Assembly (NCBI GenBank): GCA_021775805.1
Contig: JAJFHD010000068.1
Span: 44,409-108,408 of the forward strand
From: Alphaproteobacteria bacterium
Lineage (GTDB): Bacteria > Pseudomonadota > Alphaproteobacteria > Rhizobiales > JAJFHC01
Direction of reading: 5' to 3'
DNA length: 64,000 nucleotides
The position numbers and the translations under genes were made by a program. Shown here in pieces: positions 43,575 to 51,724 of this stretch. Every line of letters starts with the position of its first letter. The first letter of the stretch is position 1. The notes beneath the pieces are model-generated. The model saw nothing but the letters and a program-made list of their open reading frames with translations, ran no database searches and was not told the DNA's origin.

Positions 43575-44201
43575 ATGACGACGGGTAGAGACTTGTTCGG
43601 ACGCGGGGACAAATCCCAGTTCAGTCCTCGCGGTCACAGCCGCGGGACGGCTTCTGAAGACGGTACGGCTAGCACAAGTGAACGGTTGTTCCCGACACTG
43701 CTTTGCCGCCGCAACGCCTGCTGGGTGGTTTTTTCGCTTCAGTTTGCTTGTGTGCTGATTTTGGCAGTGGAGGCAGGCAGCCAGTTCTTTGAACGATCAA
43801 CCAGTGCTGCCGCGCCTGTCGGGCATGTTGTTGAAGTTGCGGTGTTTCTCGCCCTGATCCTTGGTCTGATATGTTCTGGAGTACAGCTTCGTGAAATTCT
43901 GAAGGCGCAAAAACATGTGGACCGACAGCTCAGGATCGCAACGGGCGCATTCGTCGACCTTCTCGAAGAACACTTCGAACAATGGGAGTTGACGCCGTCA
44001 GAACGAGATGTCGCGCTGATGGCCTTGAAAGGGCTCACGATTGCCGAAATTGGCCTGCTTCGCCGCACCAAGATTGGGACAATCAAGGCGCAATGCAATT
44101 CCATTTATCGCAAGGCCAATGTCCGTGGACGGCCACAGTTGCTGAGCATTTTCATCGAAGAATTGATCGCTCAGGGCGGGGTGACAACGCCGCGGTTTTG
44201 A
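43575..44201 (+). CDS. membrane-anchored LuxR-type HTH protein
   Basis: 208 residues with a polar 40-residue start, two transmembrane helices (about residues 49-65 and 83-102), a short coiled segment and a C-terminal GerE/LuxR HTH: 'WELTPSERDVALMALKGLTIAEIGLLRRTKIGTIKAQCNSIYRKANVRGRPQLLSIFIEEL'. LuxR proteins with transmembrane helices and no receiver domain are uncommon; the type is known from alphaproteobacterial membrane-bound regulators. It is divergent from nothing obvious and is followed by the convergent porin gene. Confidence 0.82.
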   Translation: MTTGRDLFGRGDKSQFSPRGHSRGTASEDGTASTSERLFPTLLCRRNACWVVFSLQFACVLILAVEAGSQFFERSTSAAAPVGHVVEVAVFLALILGLICSGVQLREILKAQKHVDRQLRIATGAFVDLLEEHFEQWELTPSERDVALMALKGLTIAEIGLLRRTKIGTIKAQCNSIYRKANVRGRPQLLSIFIEELIAQGGVTTPRF

Positions 44202-44411
44202 GATGCTCAGCAAAGTTGTCCCGGGCTATGTCTTACCGGGCTCGGGGGTGACGTAGCTGGGCACCGATTCAGGATCAGCCGCATGGGAACGTGGCTTTCC
44301 AAAACGGGGATCCAGGGGCCGACCGGGCTGGCGTGGTCGTGCCTTCCTGGACCCCCCGCCACCCGCATCATTGCACGGATGACAACGGACGGTTTTCCGG
44401 AGGCGGCCGGC

Positions 44412-45404
44412 TCAGTCGCGGCCCAACGGGACCTTTACCCGAATGAAAGGGCCGACGCTGTAGCGGTTGGCGGCGCTCGTGCCAAGGCTGCCGGCGCCGG
44501 CGGCCGGGTTGAACAGGGTTCTCTGGTCGAACGCGCCAAACCAGGCTTCACCGCGAATCCCGAGACTGATTGTCGTGCCGCCTGGCCCGGATGGTTCGAA
44601 ACCGACCGCGGCACTTGCCTCAAGCATTGGTACGATTCTGAAGGTGTGCAGTTCATCGGTCGATTGGCCGACGATAGGTGCGCCCAGAGTCTGGCTCGAC
44701 GTCACACGAATGTGCTGATCGCCGAGCAGCAGCGATCCCGCTGCCGAAAAGTCGACTTGCACCGAGTCGGACAGCGGTGCCACGGCATCAATGCCCAAGC
44801 GGGGCCCCAGACCGAGTAGCCGGTTCTTACGGTTTTCCGATGCCTGATAGGAACCGGGTGTCGAGAATGTCGTGTCGGTGTTTGCCTCGAAATATCCAAA
44901 ACGCAGCCCGCCTTTTGCGGTCACCGTCACACCGTTGTTGCCAGAGCCGAAGCCGACATCTCTGCGGGCTTCGAAGTCCACAATCACGTGATGCTCACTG
45001 TGCTTTACTTTGCCTCTTGCGTAGCTGGTGTAGGTTGCGCCGCCGAGGACGTTGTAAACGCTTGACGGTGGTGCGGTATTTGCGCGGTTTGTTTCAGAGA
45101 CGCCAAAACGGGCGAACATCCCGACGTCAACATTCGAATCTTGGAGCGGGGTCACAAAGCCGACTGTCCCCGACAAACCGTCGTCCGGTCTGATGGTTAG
45201 GTTTTCTATGGGAAACAAGTTCTGAGCCCAGACCTGGCTGTCGCCTCCGAGGCGATCATAGTTTACCTCGAAGACCATCCATGACGGGCGCTCATCCGCA
45301 CGGGCGGAGTGCTGGGGCATCATTGCCACTAGGGCAGCTGCGGAAATGGTCATCAGCAGCCGATTTCGTATGAAGCGCTGTGTTTCTTGAGAATCAATCT
45401 TCAT
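44412..45404 (-). CDS. Lpg1974-like outer-membrane beta-barrel protein
   Basis: 330 residues, with a signal peptide ending near 'HSARA'. The mature protein is nearly all alternating strands: 'WMVFEVNYDRLGGDSQVWAQ', 'LSGTVGFVTPLQDSNVDVGMFARFGVSE', 'VIVDFEARRDVGFG', 'GLRFGYFEANTDT', 'LGLGPRLGIDAVAPLSDSVQVDFSAAGSLLLGDQ'. This matches the Legionella-OMP/Lpg1974 family of 'pore-forming' proteins. It is transcribed toward the LuxR-type gene. Function as a channel is not established. Confidence 0.8.
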   Translation of the reverse strand: MKIDSQETQRFIRNRLLMTISAAALVAMMPQHSARADERPSWMVFEVNYDRLGGDSQVWAQNLFPIENLTIRPDDGLSGTVGFVTPLQDSNVDVGMFARFGVSETNRANTAPPSSVYNVLGGATYTSYARGKVKHSEHHVIVDFEARRDVGFGSGNNGVTVTAKGGLRFGYFEANTDTTFSTPGSYQASENRKNRLLGLGPRLGIDAVAPLSDSVQVDFSAAGSLLLGDQHIRVTSSQTLGAPIVGQSTDELHTFRIVPMLEASAAVGFEPSGPGGTTISLGIRGEAWFGAFDQRTLFNPAAGAGSLGTSAANRYSVGPFIRVKVPLGRD

Positions 45405-45853
45405 GTTATTGCCTCAACAGTTGTGCCCGTCCGAAAGCACCGCACGTTCGCGCGACTAACAGCAGACGACCGATGCACTGCGGCCGACGGGCTCGCAGAC
45501 ATCCCCGAAAACCCGCACCCGGATGGGGCGGCCCAGAATTGATGTTGATTGCCTGGCTCCTGATCGGCACGGGCCCGCGAAGCGGGATTGGGGGAATCAG
45601 ATCGAGCGAAACTCAATCCAAATACCCGAATCGCCGGCAAACTGCTGTTTGCCCGGGCAACACCGGGGAATCACGCAATCAACGGGAATCTTATGCCCGC
45701 CATTCATTTTGATTGCCTAGTGGCGTTAGGTTTAAAAGAGTCGAATAAACAGAAGTTTATGGGCGTTTTCTAAATTCCAATGGACACCCGAAACGGATCC
45801 GTGATTGGGTTCGCCTTTATGTGTAATCTATTACCGGATGCTACCCGATCACT
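45405..45853. other. 449-base gap between porin-like and sulfotransferase genes
   Basis: Short frames are present on both strands, but none has family similarity, a good start and coding composition together. The right half is AT-richer and probably carries the promoters of the divergent neighbours. No RNA gene was recognised. Confidence 0.5.
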
Positions 45854-46756
45854 ATGAATGTGACATCTCAATCGCTGCCCGAGACCCCGTCGTCAGTGCC
45901 TAAGGGTTTGATGTGGGTCGCGTCGTATCCGAAGTCAGGCAATACCTGGACCCGGCATTTCCTGCACAATCTAATCGCGGTTTGCGAGGGTCGGTCGGAC
46001 GAGTCACATGACATCAACGAGATGATGCGGCGAACGACCTGGGAATTGTTCGCGCCGCCTTATGAAGATATATTGGGAAAACCGGTAACATCTTGCTCCA
46101 GAGAGGAAATTGCTGCCGTTCGACCGTTGGTCCAGCAACAGGTTGCGGAAAATGCCGACGGGATCGCCTTTGTCAAAACACATCACGCCCTTGTGACGGA
46201 TCGGGGTTATCCGACGATCAATTTCGATGTGACCGCCGGAGCGATATACATTGTGCGCAACCCTCTGGACGTTGCCGTTTCGTTTTCTCATCACATGAGT
46301 GGCACAGTTGATGAGGCGATCGAGCGAATGGCGCTGGATGGACTCGAAACCGCCATATCCGAGCGGGTCATTCACGAAGTTTACGGTTCCTGGAGCCAGC
46401 ATGTGGAAAGCTGGACGCGGCGGCCGCATCGGACAATTTACATCATGCGTTATGAGGACATGCTGGCGGATCCTGAAAAGACCTTCGGCGGACTTGCCAG
46501 GCATCTGCTGATCGGGGCGAGCAAGCCACAGCTGGATCGGGCGATCGAGCTGTCTTCGTTCGAAATTCTGCAGAGGCAGGAAGAAGAGAACGGGTTTCTG
46601 GAGAAGCCGGAAAAAGCCGAACGGTTCTTCCGGTCCGGAACACGCGGACAATGGCGCGACGTCCTTTCCCAGCGTCAAATCCGCCGGATCATCCGCCACA
46701 ACAGGGTTCAGATGGAGCGATTTGGCTATCTGCCAGAGGCGTTTGGAGGGTTGTAA
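45854..46756 (+). CDS. sulfotransferase (Sulfotransfer_1 domain)
   Basis: 300 residues. The 5'-phosphosulfate loop is 'WVASYPKSGNTWTRHFL' (about residues 21-37), the 3'-phosphate site is 'IYIVRNPLDVAVSFSHHMSG', and the later 'YIMRYEDMLADPEKTFGGLARHLLIG' and 'FRSGTRGQWRDVLS' complete the PAPS-binding pattern. It transfers sulfate from PAPS to a hydroxyl or amine. The acceptor is unknown; the 2OG-oxygenase gene 132 bp downstream is convergent, so not clearly linked. Confidence 0.92.
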   Translation: MNVTSQSLPETPSSVPKGLMWVASYPKSGNTWTRHFLHNLIAVCEGRSDESHDINEMMRRTTWELFAPPYEDILGKPVTSCSREEIAAVRPLVQQQVAENADGIAFVKTHHALVTDRGYPTINFDVTAGAIYIVRNPLDVAVSFSHHMSGTVDEAIERMALDGLETAISERVIHEVYGSWSQHVESWTRRPHRTIYIMRYEDMLADPEKTFGGLARHLLIGASKPQLDRAIELSSFEILQRQEEENGFLEKPEKAERFFRSGTRGQWRDVLSQRQIRRIIRHNRVQMERFGYLPEAFGGL

Positions 46757-46888
46757 CCGGGGAAGATGTCCCAGATGTTTAAGCTCGTGAAGTAAAACGC
46801 AGGAGAGGGTCCAAGCACTTTCGCGACGGCCGATGGCATCTGCCAATGGATAGCCGGCCCGGTTCAGGTGCGTGCGCTGCCCAACCGA

Positions 46889-47626
46889 TCACGCCGCGTC
46901 GTGAAAGATGATTCCAAGGGTATGACGGTGCCCTGAGTGCAACCGGCTGACGCCGTGGCGCATGTTGACGCGGTAGGTGCCGCGTTTGCCCTCGACCGGG
47001 CGATGGTGAACCGGAAATATGACGGCATCTCCCTGGTTCAGCCCGACAACCTCTGCGCGCGATTGCATGCGCGGGCGCTGTTCGGTCAGAACGAATTCAC
47101 CGCCCGTGAAATCGCGGTCGGGTAGAGACAACAGGATTGCCACCTGAAGCGGGAACACGTGCTCTCCGTAAAGGTCCTGATGGAGACAGTTGTAGTCGCC
47201 TTGCTCGTAGCTGAGCAGAAGCGGTGTCGGCTTTGTCTGGCCAGTGTCGTGACAACGCTTGAGGAAGCCGTTCAGGGTGTCCGGATAACGGTCGGGGCGC
47301 TTCAGTGCAATGTTCCATCGATTGGCAATATCGGCCAGCGGTGGGTAGAGGGCTGCGCGAAGTTCGGCGATCATGTCAGGCAATGGATAGGAGAAGTACT
47401 TGTATTCGCCCTGACCAAATCCGTGTCGTTGCATCACCACATGGCTGCGAAACGGGGTCTCGGACGGGTAGAGTTTTGCCAACGACCTGCATTGCGGTGG
47501 AGCCAGAAGTTCCCTGACCACGGTGTGACCCCGGGTCTCAAGTTGCTGTGCGGCCTGCGTCCAGTCAATCTTTCCATGTTTTCGGTTCGACCCCTGAGGG
47601 GCGGCTTTTTCTTCAACTCCGGCCAT
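46889..47626 (-). CDS. 2OG-Fe(II) oxygenase
   Basis: 245 residues. A double-stranded beta-helix oxygenase of the prolyl-4-hydroxylase type: 'LLLSYEQGDYNCLHQDLYGEHVFPLQVAILLS' provides H-x-D, 'FTGGEFVLTEQRPRMQSRAEVVGLNQGDAVIFPVHHRPVEGKRGTYRVNMRHGVSRLHSGHRHTLGIIFHDA' provides the distal His and Arg. The family seems conserved in Rhizobiales as a roughly 240-residue protein of unknown substrate. Start ATG 47626 fits. Confidence 0.88.
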   Translation of the reverse strand: MAGVEEKAAPQGSNRKHGKIDWTQAAQQLETRGHTVVRELLAPPQCRSLAKLYPSETPFRSHVVMQRHGFGQGEYKYFSYPLPDMIAELRAALYPPLADIANRWNIALKRPDRYPDTLNGFLKRCHDTGQTKPTPLLLSYEQGDYNCLHQDLYGEHVFPLQVAILLSLPDRDFTGGEFVLTEQRPRMQSRAEVVGLNQGDAVIFPVHHRPVEGKRGTYRVNMRHGVSRLHSGHRHTLGIIFHDAA

Positions 47627-47699
47627 GGTTTTGCAGTCTCCTGACGGTTGTGGTCAACGGTCGGGATGTGGCATGCGGTTGGTGGTCATTCCACCCGTT

Positions 47700-48875
47700 T
47701 CATGTGCCTCGTGAACAAAGGGCCGCACTCAGACGGTCGAGAAAGGTGTTGCACTGGTCAAGCTGATCGCGGGCGATGAATTCATCGGGCTTGTGGGCCT
47801 GGACGATGTCACCAGGGCCCAGGACGACGGTCTCGATGCCCAACCGCTGGGAAAAGAGGCCGCCTTCGGTGCCAAATGTGATCTTTGCTGTTGTGTTGGC
47901 ACCCGTGAGAGACTGGATAAACCGGACCAGATCGCTGTCCGGCGCGGTGTCGAGAGCGGGGTAGCTGTTGACCACCGAGAGCTCGATTGCCGCGTGTGGA
48001 AACCGGTTCCGGTGGGGGGCGACGATCAGGTCGGCTTTGTTACGGAGTCGTTCCAGCAGATCGGTCGGCGAATCCTGGGGCAGGTGGCGGATCTCGAAAT
48101 CGAACTGGCAATGGTTGGGCACGATGTTCAGGGCCGTGCCGCCCGACACGATGCCCACATGAAGGGTGGTGAAGGCGACATCATAGGCATCATCATGCGG
48201 GCCCTTGTCCATGATCTCATCCTGGAGACGCCGGACTGCACCGATCATGTCGTATGCCAGGTAGATCGCATTCAATCCCTGCGGTGCCAGGCTCGAATGG
48301 CATTCCTGACCGATGCAGGTGGCCCGTCCCGCCGTTTTGCCTTTATGGGCGACGACAAGCTGCATTGATGTGGGTTCGCCGACAATGCAGAATCGCGGCC
48401 GGACAGGAGCATTTTCCATGATGTCGATGAGACGGCGGACACCGACACAACCAACCTCCTCGTCGTAACTGAATGCAAGTTGTATCGGTGTGGCGAGCCG
48501 GTCAAGATCAAGCCGGTCAACCAAGCCAAGAACGCAGGCGATGAACCCTTTCATGTCGGCAGCCCCGCGGCCGTAGAGACGACCGCTTTCCTCCCGCATG
48601 ACAAATGGATCGCTCGACCAGTCCTGATTGTCGATCGGGACAACATCGGTGTGCCCCGACAACATGACACCGGGAACATCAGCCGGTCCGATCGTTGCGT
48701 AGAGGTTTGCCTTGGTGCGTTCGGCGTTGTGGACCAGACGGCTTTCTATCCCGAAGCCGGACAGGTAAGATTCAACAAAGCATATCAGTTCGAGATTGCT
48801 GTCCCGGCTGACAGTGGGAAAGGCGATCAGCTGTGACAGGAGGCTTATCGTTTTTTCAAGCGGCGACCGGGACAT
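47700..48875 (-). CDS. argE: acetylornithine deacetylase-type M20 peptidase
   Basis: ATG 48875 ('MSRSPLEKTISLLSQLIAFPTVS') gives 391 residues; the frame extends upstream to 48962. Metal ligands are in 'LSGHTDVVPID', 'YGRGAADMKGFIA' and 'SYDEEVGCVG', 'CIVGEPTS' and the terminal 'IVQAHKPDEFI'. 'GTALNIVPNHCQFDFEIRHLP' is typical of ArgE. It removes acetyl from N-acetylornithine, or a similar acyl-amino acid in catabolic contexts. It is divergent from the class III aminotransferase. Confidence 0.9.
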   Translation of the reverse strand: MSRSPLEKTISLLSQLIAFPTVSRDSNLELICFVESYLSGFGIESRLVHNAERTKANLYATIGPADVPGVMLSGHTDVVPIDNQDWSSDPFVMREESGRLYGRGAADMKGFIACVLGLVDRLDLDRLATPIQLAFSYDEEVGCVGVRRLIDIMENAPVRPRFCIVGEPTSMQLVVAHKGKTAGRATCIGQECHSSLAPQGLNAIYLAYDMIGAVRRLQDEIMDKGPHDDAYDVAFTTLHVGIVSGGTALNIVPNHCQFDFEIRHLPQDSPTDLLERLRNKADLIVAPHRNRFPHAAIELSVVNSYPALDTAPDSDLVRFIQSLTGANTTAKITFGTEGGLFSQRLGIETVVLGPGDIVQAHKPDEFIARDQLDQCNTFLDRLSAALCSRGT

Positions 48876-49026
48876 GGCGACAATCTTGCAGAAACCGTTG
48901 CTGTTCGCAATTTTGTTAATACGAGCCGGTGGTTTGGCGAATAATTCCGTTATGTGGCACAATCGCCCGTACCGGAGGCGGAGACACCATATGCGAAACG
49001 CACTATTGCCAGACAGGCGCGTCTCC

Positions 49027-49076
49027 TATTGAATGTTGATTCAAAATCGTACTTCGTATTGAGTGATGATTCAAAA
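49027..49076. promoter_or_regulatory. two 20-bp tandem operator-like repeats
   Basis: TATTGAATGTTGATTCAAAA (49027-49046) recurs with two mismatches at 49057-49076, a 30-base period. Each contains TGAAT-N4-ATTCA (the second imperfect), so these are probably two sites for one regulator between argE and the aminotransferase. Confidence 0.6.
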
Positions 49077-49135
49077 CAATCAGTCGCCCGGCATGGTGCC
49101 GGATCTCGACGCAACCGAGTAGGTAGGACAAATCG

Positions 49136-50554
49136 ATGTCACATGCAGTTTTCAGCGGTTCCAACGATGCAGGGCAGGAAACCTGGGAATTGGACAAGCG
49201 TCACAACCTCCACCCTTGGGTCCATTTCGACAGCTTCAAGGACACCGGCGCGCTGATCATCGAAAGCGGTGAGGGCTGTACGGTTCAGGACGTCAACGGC
49301 CAGAAGTACTTTGATGCGATCGGCGGCCTGTGGTGCACCAACATCGGGCAGGGCCGCGAAGAAATGGCCGATGCGATTGCCGACCAAGTAAAACAACTGG
49401 CCTATGCCAGCCCCTTTACCGACATGACGACGTCACCGGCGGCGCTCCTGTCGGCAAAGCTTGCGGAACTGGCGCCGGGTGATCTCAATCGTGTGATGTT
49501 CACGACCGGCGGTTCAACGGCCGTAGATTCGGCCTTTCGGATGATTCAATTCTACCAGAGCTGCCGCGGCATGCCCGACAAGTGCCATGTGATTGCGCGC
49601 AAGGGCGGCTATCACGGTTCGACCTATGCCAGCATGTCGATCGGCAACAAGAAGGCCGACCGCGCGCCTGAATTCAAATACATAACCGACACCATCCATC
49701 ACGTGTCCTATCCATCCTACTACCGTGCGCCTGAAGGCATGTCGGAGGCGGAATTCCTTGATTTTCTTGTCGATGAGCTCGATCAGAAGATCATGGAAAT
49801 CGGGCCCGAGAAGGTCGGCGCCTTCTTTGCGGAACCGGTGATGGGTGCCGGCGGCGTAATCGTGCCGCCTGAGGGCTATCACAAGCGGACGTGGGACGTC
49901 TGCCAGAAACATGAGGTGCTTTACGTGTCCGACGAGGTGGTGACCGGGTTCGGCCGGCTCGGTCACTGGTTTGCATCAGAAAGCGAATTCGGAATCGTTC
50001 CCGATATCATCACGTCGGCCAAGGGCCTGTCGTCGGGTTACCTGCCGATTGGTGCCATGATCTACAGCGACCGGATCCACGACGTGATTTCCGAAGGCGA
50101 CCCGGACCGCATGTACACCAGCGGGTTCACCTATTCGGGCCATCCGGTGTGCTGTGCTGCGGCTCTGAAGAACATCGAGATCATCGAGCGCGAGAACATA
50201 CTCGACCATGCCAAGGAGGTCGGCAGTTATTTCGAGACCCAGCTTCAATCGTTGCGTGACATCGAAATCGTCGGTGACGTTCGCGGCCGTAAACTGATGA
50301 TGTGCATCGAAAACGTCGCCAACAAGAAAACCAAGGAACTGTTCCCGGATTCCGTCAACATCGGCAAACGCATTGCCGACAAATGCGACGAGATGGGCCT
50401 GATGGTCCGCCCGATCGGTCACCTTAACGTCATGTCGCCACCGCTTGTCATGACCAAGGACGATGTGGATTTCGTGGTCGAAACCCTGGGCAAGGGGATT
50501 CGTGCGGTCATGGAAGATCTGGTCGAGAGTGGCGAGTGGACACCGCCATCGTGA
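49136..50554 (+). CDS. class III omega-aminotransferase
   Basis: 472 residues. The PLP fold type I aminotransferase features are 'GLWCTNIGQGREEMADAIADQVKQLAYASPF', 'MFTTGGSTAVDSAFRMIQFY', 'ARKGGYHGSTYASMSIG', 'YVSDEVVTGFGRLGHWFASE' and the Schiff-base Lys in 'ITSAKGLSSGYLPIGA'. This subfamily includes beta-alanine/taurine:pyruvate and diamine aminotransferases. The neighbouring amidase, HDAC-like and flavoprotein genes suggest polyamine or related amine breakdown. A perfect hairpin follows the stop. Confidence 0.93.
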   Translation: MSHAVFSGSNDAGQETWELDKRHNLHPWVHFDSFKDTGALIIESGEGCTVQDVNGQKYFDAIGGLWCTNIGQGREEMADAIADQVKQLAYASPFTDMTTSPAALLSAKLAELAPGDLNRVMFTTGGSTAVDSAFRMIQFYQSCRGMPDKCHVIARKGGYHGSTYASMSIGNKKADRAPEFKYITDTIHHVSYPSYYRAPEGMSEAEFLDFLVDELDQKIMEIGPEKVGAFFAEPVMGAGGVIVPPEGYHKRTWDVCQKHEVLYVSDEVVTGFGRLGHWFASESEFGIVPDIITSAKGLSSGYLPIGAMIYSDRIHDVISEGDPDRMYTSGFTYSGHPVCCAAALKNIEIIERENILDHAKEVGSYFETQLQSLRDIEIVGDVRGRKLMMCIENVANKKTKELFPDSVNIGKRIADKCDEMGLMVRPIGHLNVMSPPLVMTKDDVDFVVETLGKGIRAVMEDLVESGEWTPPS

Positions 50555-50642
50555 ATGGTTCGACACCAACCGCTCGACATGCCTAACGACTTCGCTGGTT
50601 TGTAATTGCCGGGCGACGACCCGGTGGTTTACGATTACCGTC

Positions 50643-50677
50643 TCCTGGGGAAAGGCCGCAGACGCCTTTCCCCAGGA
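50643..50677 (+). other. perfect 14-bp hairpin before the LuxR gene
   Basis: TCCTGGGGAAAGGC and GCCTTTCCCCAGGA are exact complements with a 7-base loop. No T tract follows, so it is a weak candidate terminator; its right arm overlaps the first possible LuxR start (50677) and may affect its translation. Confidence 0.6.
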
Positions 50678-50691
50678 TGCAACGAGACGGG

Positions 50692-51528
50692 ATGGCAATG
50701 GTCAAGCGGATCAGGGACAATCGTGGTTTGTTTTTCGACCAGATAGCCGGGCTTTTGGGGCATACAGCAGATGAGGATTTCCCCGAGCAGTTTGCCGGGT
50801 TCATCACAGGCTGGGTGCCGGCGTTCTCAGTCTTGCTGATGGAATTCCGTGCCGACAGTCAGCCCCGTGTGATCCATTCCGAAGGGGCTGCAGAGTACGA
50901 CGCCGAACTGGAAAAATACCTGGGCGGCCTCTATCTGCTCGATCCGATCTACGACATGTACCGGTCTTGCGAAACGCGCGGCGTCGTCCACGTTTCGGCG
51001 GAGCAACTCGAGACCCAGGAGCGGATGCGGGTCTACAGCAGCTACTTCCGCCACCTGGGTGCCAGCAACGAGGTCGGCAGTCTCCACCAGATCAGCCCGG
51101 ATGTTTGCGTCCATCTCTCGATACTCATCGAAGACGATCATCAGGATCAGACAGAGCGTGTGATTGCGATCATGACGGACATGGAGAAGCTCACCACGTC
51201 AATGTTCGCTCAACACTATGCGGGCCTGACCATGACCGCAGAGCCGGATTTGACCGACCGGAGAACGCTTCACCTGCAGGTTAGCGAGACCCTGGAGAGA
51301 TTTGGTTGCGACCGTTTGACGGAACGCGAAACCGAAGTGGCGCAATGTCTCCTCAGGGGTCATTCGGCCAAGTCCATGGCCCGTCTGCTCGATCTGTCGC
51401 CGGGAACGATCAGCATTCACCGCTCCAACGTCTACCGGAAGATGAATGTGGGCAGCCAGGCGGAACTCTCGTCGTTGTTTCTCGAACAGTTGCTTGGCTC
51501 ATCCAGCACTGTTTCGGCAAGAGCGTAG
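50692..51528 (+). CDS. LuxR-family regulator
   Basis: The frame opens at ATG 50677, within the hairpin; ATG 50692 after GAGACGGG is the more likely start, giving about 278 residues. The N-terminal half has no clear receiver or autoinducer motif but resembles a PAS/GAF-like sensor ('FSVLLMEFRADSQPRVIHSEGAAEYDAELEKYLGGLYLLDPIYDMY'). The C-terminal GerE HTH is 'LTERETEVAQCLLRGHSAKSMARLLDLSPGTISIHRSNVYRKMNVGSQAELSSLFLEQLL'. It is followed after seven bases by the 62-residue gene and probably regulates the catabolic set. Confidence 0.88.
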   Translation: MAMVKRIRDNRGLFFDQIAGLLGHTADEDFPEQFAGFITGWVPAFSVLLMEFRADSQPRVIHSEGAAEYDAELEKYLGGLYLLDPIYDMYRSCETRGVVHVSAEQLETQERMRVYSSYFRHLGASNEVGSLHQISPDVCVHLSILIEDDHQDQTERVIAIMTDMEKLTTSMFAQHYAGLTMTAEPDLTDRRTLHLQVSETLERFGCDRLTERETEVAQCLLRGHSAKSMARLLDLSPGTISIHRSNVYRKMNVGSQAELSSLFLEQLLGSSSTVSARA

Positions 51529-51535
51529 GAGCGCA

Positions 51536-51724
51536 ATGGTCGAACAGAAGATGGCAGTGTCGCTCACATCAGAAATTCGGAAACCATGCGTTGAAGAGGA
51601 CAACGATCAACCGCAGAGTCTTGAATTCCGGGATAGAGAGTTTGCCGTCACCGTGGCGAAAGCCGGGGACCGGGAAATCCTGCTTCTGCCTACTGTTGAT
51701 AATTTCGGACTGGAGCAATCATGA
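51536..51724 (+). CDS. 62-residue protein coupled to the amidase gene
   Basis: ATG 51536 follows TAGGAG, and its stop overlaps the amidase ATG (ATGA). Both signals support expression. The protein is acidic, with 'RDREFAVTVAKAGDREILLLPTVD' near the end and no signal peptide or membrane segment. I recognise no family; it may be a small partner of the amidase or regulator. Confidence 0.7.
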   Translation: MVEQKMAVSLTSEIRKPCVEEDNDQPQSLEFRDREFAVTVAKAGDREILLLPTVDNFGLEQS

